DNA of 64,000 bases from Lycorma delicatula (Eukaryota > Arthropoda > Insecta > Hemiptera > Fulgoridae): NCBI RefSeq assembly GCF_047948215.1, contig NC_134456.1, forward strand, positions 195,345,034-195,409,033. Reading direction: 5' to 3'. Below the pieces are notes generated by a model. That model was given only the letters and a program-made list of their open reading frames with translations, was not told the DNA's origin and did no database searches. Positions 50,881-61,164 of the stretch are shown one piece after another (positions within the stretch are counted from its first letter, which is position 1; each line of letters begins with the position of its first letter). Made by a program: the position numbers and the translations under genes.

Positions 50881-52362
50881 AAGAGCCCTAAAAAGTAACG
50901 AAAATATTTTTTAAATATTTCTTTAAGTTTCACTTTTTAAATCAAATTAAAAACAGCTGTCAATAATTTTCTCACTCTTAATTTGGCACTGCCTTCAGAA
51001 AGCCAAAATCTAAAAAACTATATTATTTTTTTATTTTTTTAAGTGATTTTTATTTAGTCTTGTCATTACTTTTCAGTTGAATTTTTATTTATAATATAGT
51101 TACACATACAAAAAGTATGCATAGGTAAATCTCAAAAGTAAACCCACAATTAATACCCACATTTAAATGATGAAAAATTAAATTCAGTTTTTGGGGTGAT
51201 GAGTAAAAATATTAGTACCTTTATGACAAAGTATGCATACAAAAAGTATACATTTTTGCATTATTTTCAATAACATTATGCTCCCCCAAAAAAAAATTGT
51301 GCATTTTGTAAACATCTTAATTTATCATCGATAAGTTTTTCACAGTGGTATGCAATTAATCTACTTAAGCAATGGTTATGCACTGCCATGTACTAAGTGA
51401 AGCTGCATTTTTGTGTGCTTCAAATGTATAAACAATTTTTCCATAACACTCTAGGTTTTAGTATTTCAGAAATTATTTATATTGCTGTTAGTAGCCTTAA
51501 TTTGAGCAGCGTAAGTTAATTTTTTGTTAAGTTTATTCAATTTCATAGAATAAAGTAGATCTGGTAGCCCCTAAGTGAAACTTAAAATTTAAACTTGTTT
51601 AGAATACATTATACATTCTCATCTACATCTTTAATGAAGACTTTCATATATCATTATTTATAGTGCACTTACATTTTAATGTGTTTTATCGTGGATGAAA
51701 AAACAATTAAGATTTTACAAATACTAAAATGGTTAATGTACAAACCACTGAAACACTTATGACTGAAATTTTATAAATTAACTTAGTAATATTACAAACA
51801 GGAAAAAATGTCATAATTTGTCAATAATCTAAATAGAAATTGGTCAATAATATTTCATGGTGTAATTGTCAGGAATGTTACACAGATATATTAAAAAATA
51901 ATGATTACACATAGATTTACTACAATTTTCCTTTTTTACTTATTTAGGTATAAAAAAAAATTTTCCTGCCTTAGAGAAAGTTTTCAACTCATAGTGAGTA
52001 AAAAGACTACTTAATTACCATTCTGTTTTCATTATTTCACTGCACTCTTATTTTTATGAAGCTGCAAGTGTTTTACCATTTTTTTTCTTATAAAAAAGCA
52101 CTTATCTTAGGACAGAATATTTTGAATGCCTAACTATATTGTAAATAAAAATCTAACTAAAGAGTAATAGAATAACAAAATCACTTTAAAAAATAAGAAA
52201 ATAATACTTTGTAAATAGTTCTTCAAATTTTGACGACTTTCTGAAGGCAGTGCCAAATTAAGAGTGAGTAAGTTATTGTCAACCGTTTTCGATTTGATTC
52301 AAAAAGTGAAACTCAAAGAAATATTTAAAAAGTATTTTCTTTTTTTTACTTTTCAGAGCTTT
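50881..52362. mobile_element. Element of about 1.5 kb with long (about 140 bp) inverted terminal arms
   Basis: The left arm (50881-51018) and right arm (about 52223-52362) are reverse complements at roughly five bases in six. An exact core TTTCTGAAGGCAGTGCCAAA, TTAAGAGTGAG is shared, and so is AAAAAGTGAAACT. About 1.2 kb of AT-rich sequence lies between, without coding capacity. Long inverted ends around a non-coding core suggest a non-autonomous DNA transposon. Outer ends read AAGAGCCCTAAAAAGTAAC and its diverged mate. A target duplication was not clear. Confidence 0.65.
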
Positions 52363-54160
52363 TTTAAAAACCAAATTTTTAAGAAAACTGATAGATCAAA
52401 AGAATGAACAGACCCCCAAAAATTTCAGAATTTTTTTTAAAATCATTGTCTGTAGATTTTTGTTTACAATGAAATTGTTAAACTACCAACTTTAATCTAA
52501 ATAAGATCAGAAAATTTTAGGATATAGTTATTTAAATAAAAGAATAAGTAACAGAAACACTGAAAAGTTACATAAAAACTTGATTAAATGGTTCTCATAT
52601 TTTCATGGCTGAAAACAGGTTTTTATAAAAATAAGAGACATTATTTTAGCTTTTTTTATTTTATTTTAGTTATTATCATTCCTGCAAACCAACTTTACTT
52701 TGTTTACGATCTTGATTATGTTTATATTCAGCTAAACATAAGTAATAAATTTTAGAAATATTCTGTAATGTGAATTATCAAGAGAATTTATTTATATAGA
52801 TTCAAATTATTTAGTACTGATTAAATACCTTGATAAAACTAATTTAGTTTAGACGGACATTTACCGACTATTCGTTTTTTTTTTACATTTCCTATGATGA
52901 CAGATATCAGTAAATGTTTTCTTTTAAGATAACACATAGGCCTTTTTGTGCAAACAAAAAACTGATTACATCAACCGACTACCTCTTCCCCTAGTAATAT
53001 TCATTAATGCAAGACAAAATCAATTTCTCAATTTATGTTTTTAGATTTGTTTATAACTATAGAAAATATACTCTCTTACAGTCAAAGATGGTAAAAAAAA
53101 AAAACAATAACAAAATACTTGTAATAAATTTTAAAATTACTATAAATTGTTTATTATAACTTTAAATACAAGTACTTAATGCCAATCTCCACAGCAAAGT
53201 GGTAGCATCCAGACTAGCCCTGTTCAACTTGGGTGCCCTTTTGTCAATTTTTAATACTATTTCATATTTTCAAAATAACATTATACTTTAAGTCTTGTAA
53301 TGGATATAAAAAATACATTTTTGCTGTTGTATTGTCCAGTAGTTCAACAGAAGTAATTCTGCTGGCCGGCCTTTGTAACTCCTGTTAATTTCTTTATCAT
53401 TGTTGTTGACAAATTCATTTCCTTACAACCCATGTTTGTAATAGTATAAGTAGGTATAAGACCCTCCTAGCAGGGGTCTAACTCAACATAACACAAGCTA
53501 TCTAATTGTCACTCATCTGGTGGTCTGCTCTCCACTCAAGCTCCTAGAATTCTTTGTAATAAATTTCAAACTAGCATTTTTAAAACTGTTTTTTTTTTAG
53601 CAGTTGTATAATTTACCAAGACACTGATTTTTCAGATATTTAGTAATACTAATGAGGGTCATTTTTGGTCAGTTAGTTGTTAAGAAATTTAAATCTGACA
53701 GTTTTAAAAGACAGTGAATTTTCTGTTCTTTGATAAAATTGAGTCCCTTCCGTTATTTGTATTTCCTAACATCGATTTTAATGTGACATTCCTAAATTAG
53801 AAACACATGTTTCTCGAGAGAGAAAGTTTTTGAATTAATTTGCATGTGGGTGTGATCAGTGAATTTTCTGTTATTTAGAAAAACCATTGAGCTTCTATCT
53901 TTCAACATAGTCTTCAGCCAATAAGGAGATGAATTGGACACATTTAAACAATTCTGACTCTGAGTGCAATCCCATTCTTGTCATATTTTAACTTCAATAA
54001 AACTTGGGAGTTCTGAAGTGAAGTGAAGTAGGCCTATGTTCTGCTGTACAATTTAGTTTGTTGTCATATGTTATACATTCCACATGTTATCAGTGATTTT
54101 AAAGTAAAGTTCTTTAAATTATTATATATTATTTTAATAAATTATCTAGTTTAGTCTTAA
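52363..54160. other. AT-rich intergenic DNA
   Basis: No supported gene. A somewhat GC-richer stretch at 53190-53560 has no recognisable features. Confidence 0.45.
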
Positions 54161-54162
54161 CA

Positions 54163-56178
54163 TGGCAAAGGCAAAGAACTTACAACTTTAACAGTGAATG
54201 GGAGAACCAATATTGTTTTATTGCATATAGGGGAAAACCTGTGTGTTTATTGTGCAATGCTAGTGTGTTTGTTTCTAAAAGAAGTAATGTAGAGTGACAT
54301 TTTTTGACTAATTACAAACAGTTTAATAACGAATTTCCTGTAAATTCGAACTGAAAAAACACAAAGACCTTAAATGTAAATTACAATTGCAGCAATCCGT
54401 GTTTATGCAACCTGTTCAGGACACCAGTAACTTGATAAAAGTTTTTTATAAAATCTGTTATGTACTAGCTAAAAGGAAGAAACCGTTCAATGATGGGGAA
54501 GTAGTAAAAGAAGCAATGATCAGTGCTGCTGAATCTCTGCTCGAAGGTCACAAAGATAGATCTGCACTTATATCTTCCTTTAAAGGACTACGACTGTTTC
54601 ACCAAACTGTGGCTAGGCAAGTTGAACAGATTTCTGATTATTTGGAATCTGTTACATCAAGATTTGCAATTACGTGAATATTTTTCACTCCAGTTTGATG
54701 AAAGTACTGACATGTCTGATACTGCCGAGTTGTGTGTATTTATTGGAATTGTTTTCTATGATTTCACAGCACAGGAAGAGTTTGTCAAACTGTTGCCATT
54801 CATGGACAAACTAGGGGAGTAACTTTCCATTTTCAAAGCTTGTTGCTACAACAACAGATAACGCCTTCTATGACTGGTAGGAATAATGGATTTCTATCTC
54901 TTTGTGTTAAGGATGAATAATTTCAAAAATGTATTTCTTATCATTGCATTATCCACCAGGAAGCTTTATGCACAAAGGTTTTAAAGTTTGATCTGTCATG
55001 AAAGTTGTAACTCATGTGGTGAACTATATCGGATTATCTTTTTTCTATTTAGCCTCCGGAACCACCGTAAGGTATTACTTCAGAGGATGAGTGAGCAAGA
55101 TATGTATGAATGTAAATAAAATGTAGTCTTGTACAGAATCAGGTTGACCATTTGTGAGATGTGTAGTTAATTGAAATTCAACTACCAGTATCCACAATCT
55201 AGTATTCAAATCCATATATGTGTAACTGCACTAGGATTTGAACCTTGGAACTCTCGACTTTGAAATCAGCTGATTTGCAATGATGTTGTTAACCACTAGA
55301 CCAACCTGGTGGGTTACATGTCATCAATTATTTCTAAATATTTTGAAAATATCAGATACTCAGTATGGGAATATAATTCTTCTTGCAGATGTAAGGTGAC
55401 TTAGGGGTAAAACACTGGAACACATCTGATGTCTGCTAGCGGAAGTAAAGAGATTTTTGAAATCATCTCCCGGATCATATTATAATGAACTTTATGATAT
55501 ATCATGGATACTAGTTTTATATTTCCTGACTGACATCACTCAAAATTAAACGAGTTAAATCTGGAATTGCAAGGGAAATAATTGTAAGGGTAATATTTCA
55601 GATATGGTAAGTGTTATAAATGCATTAGTAAAGAAAGTGAAGTTACAGGTTACACATTTAAAAAGAAATTCCCTTTCACACTTACCAAATTTCAAATTAA
55701 TTCTAGAAACAGTAAATGATGGCGAGTATCGCCATCATTTACTTTTCTCTTATGCCAAGCATCTTGAAACTCTTTTGTTTGAATTTGACAATAGATTTAG
55801 CCAGTTTTCAGTACTTGAACCAGTGATAATGTTTGTCAATAAATTATTCGCTTCTGTTGATGTTAGTGAACTTGGAAATAAGGTGTGTGAAATATTTGGG
55901 AAGTTTAAAATTGAAGAATTAGAAATGGAAATTTTAAATTTTCAAGACGACCTTTCTTTGAAATCCTCATTTGTAATGTGTAGCAATATATGGACTCTGG
56001 TGGACAGAGAAAATACCCCATTCTCCTTAGTGTTACATCAAAAATGTATTCGTGCTTTGGTTCAACATATCTTTGTGAAGTTGCATTTTCCTCAATAAAA
56101 TATCTATCCTGCCTGACAGATTTTCACCTTGATGACTCGTTAAAAGCATATTGTTCCAGCTACACATCACATAAGTAG
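54163..56178 (+). pseudogene. hAT-family transposase (ZBED5/GTF2IRD2-like), decayed, with a SINE inside
   Basis: An intact protein would be a BED-finger hAT transposase, an RNase-H-fold DDE enzyme. Visible parts in order: a BED-type finger start FNSEWENQYCFIAYRGKPVC, LLCNASV near 54190-54280, with a stop just before its His; then an open stretch 54387-54677 with AKRKKPFNDGEVVKEAMISA and VARQVEQISDYLES. Next, in another frame, comes FSLQFDESTDMSDTAELCVF with the first catalytic Asp. After a SINE, VR-LRGKTLEH and LTDIT remnants lead to an open stretch 55604-56098 (YAKHLETLLFEFDNRFSQF). Last is the C-terminal dimerisation block KMYSCFGSTYLCEVAFSSIK, LTDFHLDDSLKAYCSSYTS in a third frame. Stops, frameshifts and the insertion make it inactive. 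Confidence 0.88.
55036..55315 (-). mobile_element. SINE family B inserted in the hAT transposase
   Basis: The minus-strand head is AACCCACCAGGTTGGTCTAG, followed by AAATCAGCTGATTTCAAAGT, GGATTTGAATACTAGATTGT, and tail CTCTGAAGTAATACCTTACG, GTGGTTCCGGAGGCTAAATA with an A-run. hAT coding remnants lie on both sides, so the SINE arrived after the hAT copy. No exact target duplication is seen. Confidence 0.92.
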
Positions 56179-56261
56179 CAGCAGTAGTGTGGAGATAATT
56201 GAAACAAATCCTCGCACCTACACAACCTTTGTAATCATTCAGATGCAAACCTAGTTGTAAA

Positions 56262-56345
56262 AAGATTTGCCAGCGCTGATCTAGACCTTTCATCTGGGGA
56301 TCCTGGGTTCGAATCCCAGTCAGGCATGGCATTTTTCATATACTA
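56262..56345 (+). mobile_element. SINE family A, 5' part only
   Basis: GACCTTTCATCTGGGGATCC, GGGTTCGAATCCCAGTCAGG, CATGGCATTTTTCATATACT matches the head and B-box region of family A. The A-box region is altered and the tail is absent. It directly follows the hAT relic. Confidence 0.75.
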
Positions 56346-59250
56346 CAAAATTCCAATGGGCTAAATGACCAAAGCAGTTAATGCAACCTCATACAAAATT
56401 CAAAATTGTTACAACTATTTAGTTATACTATTGTTATACAACTATTTAGTTGTATAGTTATACACAGTTGAATAATGAACTATATATATATATTTAATTT
56501 GTTAAATAAATATATATATATATTTATAAATACATGTTATAAATTAATTATAATTTATAAATAATATATATTATTTATTCAATTAATTTATATATATATA
56601 TATATATTTTAATTACAAAGCAATGTCATGTAATATTTTAAAAAGACATAAAAGTTTTATGGAATCTTTTCACTTTCCAATAATGAGTATTCTATTAATG
56701 GTATAACCCACCACAAAAAAAAAGATTAAATAAATCCTTAAATTTAATTAAGTTTAGCACATCATAATAAACAAATCTTTAATCAAATAAAATTATATAC
56801 TGTAATGAAAATCAGTTATCATAATTTAATTAATTAAATACTCACAAAAATAATTAACAGGCAAATATAAAAAAAAATTATTTAATAATAATATGGTTAA
56901 TTCTATAAGGAAGTTGGGTTTAGATAAGAAAGTGAAAAAATAAAATATTGTCTTGATAATCTAATTGGTATTAATAATAGCATCTCTCCATATTTTAAAT
57001 GACAGCTAATAAAAAAAAATTGTATGCATGGAATTCGGTGTTAAAAAATTAATTCATAAGGTTATTACTGCTGTATTACTTTACTATTATTATTATTGTA
57101 CTCTTAATGGTATTTTCCATTGTTGAAGTCAAAAATGCTTTAGACATTACTTTTTTATCTCAAAAAATATTTTTTATATAATTATACACAAATGTTGCAA
57201 ATAATTAAACTTTATTTCTCTCCTTTTACAGATTTCATCATCAGTATTTTTTTTCTTAACACAACATTAACAGTAGGACATTAACACACACAGCATATGT
57301 GTGAGAATGTGGTAATAGTATTTGTAAAATATGAAAACACCTAATCTAATGAAGATTTAATCCAGAACCTTTGGGATGAAAAGAAGAAATTTTATTACTC
57401 TACCATATTAAACCTCTCAGTGAAATAAATGCAGTAAACCCTACAATCTATATTAATTCCTGTTTAAATTAATGGAAGAAATGATAAATTAAACACATGT
57501 ATTGTTTGCATGCTTTAATAATTCACACTTCATTAATACTACAAATTTATAATATAATGCACAAAAGAAATAATAAATCTACCAACAAGAAAGAAAGAGA
57601 TTCTTTAGTTTTTTGAATGCAAACAAAAAAGAAGCTCATTTAAGCATTATGTATATGATTATATTAGCAATTACTGCTGTCTTATACTCAATTTATTTTG
57701 ATAGTATGGAACTATTACAGCTACGGTGGTAAAAAAATTTTATAACTGTTCTAATTTTAGTCTTATGATGGATGGTAGATGGCTGATGGATATTAGAATG
57801 CTGAACCTAACACTGAACTGCAGCTAATGCTACATATATAATGGAAAACTGATGATCATTTTAAAGAAAATCAGTTTTTCTGTTTAGGCTAGAAAAAATT
57901 GAAACGTATTATACAGGGTCAAACGCACAACAAATATTTCTATATTTAGATTATTAAGGAAATCAATCGCATAAATTTACCTCAAGAAAAACAATTTTTT
58001 CAAACTGTTGCTTTTTTTAGATTTATGATTTCCTAAATCACTTAACATTCAAAATAAATTGTTTATGTCTTAATAGCTAATTTTATATTGCTGTTCATTA
58101 AAAAGTATTAACAAATATAATACTATTTCTGTGCAAAAAATATATCAACTTTAAATGATTACAAGTCATGAGAATTAACACAATGAGAGAACTATAAACT
58201 GTTTTATATTTAGTTTTATGAGTCATTAACTCAGTTCAGCATTAAATGTACTTACAACATCAATAAAGTTAACAGCAATGGAAGGTAGTACTGCTTTTAT
58301 TAAACTAATTCATTTAATGTTGAGAAATTGATCCAGTCAATCATAATACCTTGCCATCTTGTAAAACATAACATATGAGTCATTCTGATTTTATATAAAT
58401 AGCTTTTGTACTATTAAACGGATAACAAATATTAAGTGGATATTCCTCTATGGACTTATATTATAAAGTAATTTAAAAATTATGAAAAATATATTTACTC
58501 TTAAATAAAAAATTTATTAATAGCAGTCTTATAACATTCTTGAAAACAGCCTACTTCACAAAGAATATACTTGAAAGGTACTTAACATTTAAAACTGTAA
58601 AATATCTACATTTCATAAAATAGTAATTAAATGCTTTTGCAGAGTATATGAACTGCTTTTGAATAGTTATAAAACCTTATTTTGATTAGTAAAATATAGT
58701 GCATACATATCACTTATAAAATGACTTTTCAAAAATAAATTGGACATAGTGCTCATGCTCATTCAAGTTGTACTGTATTTTTGTCATCAGGTCTCTGGAC
58801 CTCAGCAGTATGGTTTTTGCATGCACATGCAGCGAAACATGGCTGCTATATGTTGCTAATCCTGGCCAGAGAGATTATGTATTATGCTCTGTTAAATTTC
58901 TAGCACAGCAAGAAGTTAATGAATATGAAACTATAATTCAGCTTGTTCAACAGCTACAACTTATCTGTTATTGCTATCTGTATTAGATGATAACAGATGT
59001 ATAGTGTGGATTTGTCCCACACTAAAGCTTGAGTATGTTGTAAGAAAATCTTGTAACCTTTTCGCTTCACAAGGTTCAACATCTACTACCTGTTTCAACA
59101 TGTGTTGCAGTTTACTCTATTTACTTACATGATAATTTTTACAAGATATCATCATCTGAAGAGATTTGAATGCCCCCATGCAGCACAACAGACATTATGT
59201 TCAAACATAGGTATAAAATTAATAGTGAGCTTATACTGACCACATTATTA
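56346..59250. other. AT-rich intergenic DNA
   Basis: It holds AT runs near 56484-56525 and 56588-56608. The 72-codon frame at 58768-58986 has no recognised domain. Confidence 0.45.
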
Positions 59251-59264
59251 CTGAACATCTGCCA

Positions 59265-59440
59265 TCTGGCAGATGATTTTCCAACATGGTAGCGTACCTC
59301 CACATATTTGTGAACAAAACAAATTACTTGAACAATACTTACTTAAGCAACTGAAGACTGTGTAAAGGATCAATGGTGGTCTCTAATGTACCCAACCTAA
59401 TTCTACTGGACTAATTCCTACAGCATTATTGAAAGCTTTG

Positions 59441-59472
<32 letters not shown>
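59265..59472 (+). pseudogene. Possible transposase relic ending in a 28-base poly(A)
   Basis: Plus-strand translation near 59277 gives FQHGSVPPHICEQ, reminiscent of the FQQDGAPPHY block of IS630/mariner-like transposases. It is followed after stops by RINGG and a VPNLILLD segment like SPDLTPLD. An uninterrupted A28 at 59445-59472 follows. The poly(A) could be a slippage product or a retrotransposed end. The protein resemblance is weak. Confidence 0.3.
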
Positions 59473-59473
<1 letters not shown>

Positions 59474-59985
59474 AGTAACAAGAGAAAAGTCAATTGCAAT
59501 ATAACTGATAAATTTTTAATAATTTCTGTAATATCAGTTAATCTTTCAGTTGGTTTGCATGATAAATTTCACTTCTCACAATATTTCTATCATTCATAAA
59601 TTAATGTAGCTTTGTATTTTTTTACAACTTCATTGGTTTCAAACAAGGATAAAAAATGCATTTCCCAGTTCGTTGCTTACTGAATTCAATTTATTTCCAT
59701 AAAATAATTTGCAGTCTGACAATGCTGTGACTGTTTTCACTTAATAACAGTAAGAATTATTACTTTTAATTCAATTAGTGAAAAAAGTCAGACTACCTTA
59801 TTTCTGCTACCTTCTTCAACAATTCTAGCCACATTTCAGCTATTCAACCAATTTAAAAAAAAATGAGGTTATCATTTTGTTCCCAATAAAAGGCTAAACA
59901 TTTTATCACATGAAATATTAATTTATAGAGCTACTAAGAATTTAAAAATTTAAATGGCTGTTACTTTGGAATTTTCACTTATTTT
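59473..59985. other. AT-rich intergenic DNA
   Basis: No feature seen. Confidence 0.5.
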
Positions 59986-59989
59986 GTAG

Positions 59990-60730
59990 ACCATGTTGTT
60001 GGGTTACATGTACACCCAACTTCAGTCCTGAAGTTTGGCCATCACCTCTAGGACACACCATATTCACTGTTGCTACATGCTGTGCTTTCTATCAGTGAGT
60101 GTGATGCTAGCTAGATGTCGGCGGGAGTTTGCAGTCCATCTATATGGTTGCACACTTGCTCCCCCTATTAAAGCAGCTATAAACGTAACAATCCCTAACA
60201 CGTGCTACTAGCTCTGTAAGCAGCTTGCAGTAATGAGAGCATTCTCTCTCAGACCACTACCAGAAGGAGGTGGAAGAAGTCCTCTGGTTGGCCTAATACA
60301 TCTCACTAGTGCCAGGAGGCGTAGGAGTGAAGAGACAAAGCTCAATGACCACTGGCTGGGAGAACTCCTCAGTCTTGGCAGCATAAGATGATCAATTCAA
60401 CACTGTGGAGCTTTGTACTGCTTTCTGCAGTACAGCAGAACTGCAGTGAGGGATACAACTGCCACTGAAGGGAAACTTGGTCTGATTTCAATTGACAAGC
60501 CATAACTCCCATATTACAACCCATCAAGCCAAGCCGACATCTCCAGAAAACGACAGATCGGACTCAATGTCCCTTCTCAGGGCAACCTCATCAAACACAC
60601 AAATTGTCTTTTCAGGCTACTGCAAGGTTCTACAGTGCCATATGCTGTCAGGGAAATTCAGCGACAATATCTGTACTTAAAAGGTTCTACATAATTAGAA
60701 AAGAATCCTGGGTAATATTGCAAACTGAGT
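59990..60730. other. GC-richer island, possibly a mobile-element remnant
   Basis: The base composition is clearly higher in GC than on either side. It begins with GTTGGGTTACATGTACACCC, AAC, a near-perfect palindrome, and contains a GTACTGC-TTTCT-GCAGTAC hairpin at 60415-60433. A 62-codon frame at 60492-60680 has no known domain. A TGTTGGG start suits an LTR, but no matching second copy, primer site or gag was found. Confidence 0.35.
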
Positions 60731-60939
60731 AGTTCTAAGACATATGGAAAGAAGCATCATTGAAATTGAAGGCTATAAAATAAGGATATTAACTCCTAAT
60801 AACTTAAAACACCTTTCATTAAATTAAATTTTTGAAAAATCACTTGTAAATTTTTTTTTATAAAAATTAACAATTAATTATATATGTATGTTAGGTGCCC
60901 TAACTAAGAGGCTTTGGGTGATGATATAGACACAAGTCA

Positions 60940-61110
60940 GCTCTAAAGATGTCTTCAAGAATGCATGATTATGGAGTGGTTTCCTTCTTCAATAGTTCAA
61001 ATATACTGTTGCACACATCTGTCAAGCCTACTGAATGATGATACTCATCCCCACAAGCATCACCTTTGTTCCTTTGTTCATCATCATAGGGACCGACTGT
61101 ATAACATCTT
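60940..61110 (+). repeat. Dispersed repeat family G, copy 3
   Basis: GGAGTGGTTTCCTTCTTCAA, GTTCAAATATACTGTTGCAC and ACATCTGTCAAGCCTACTGA parallel the blocks at 16812-16890 and 31382-31450. The frame at 60965-61162 crosses it and is unlikely to be real. Confidence 0.45.
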
Positions 61111-61164
61111 CAAGAAAGAAATTCTGACTAATCCATTGTACATCAACAAATCCCTTATGTAGAA

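Noticed and set aside
53165..53230. Another SINE head (CCAATCTCCACAGCAAAGTG then GTAGC)
   Set aside because: Only a few bases match the family A head and no B box or tail follows.
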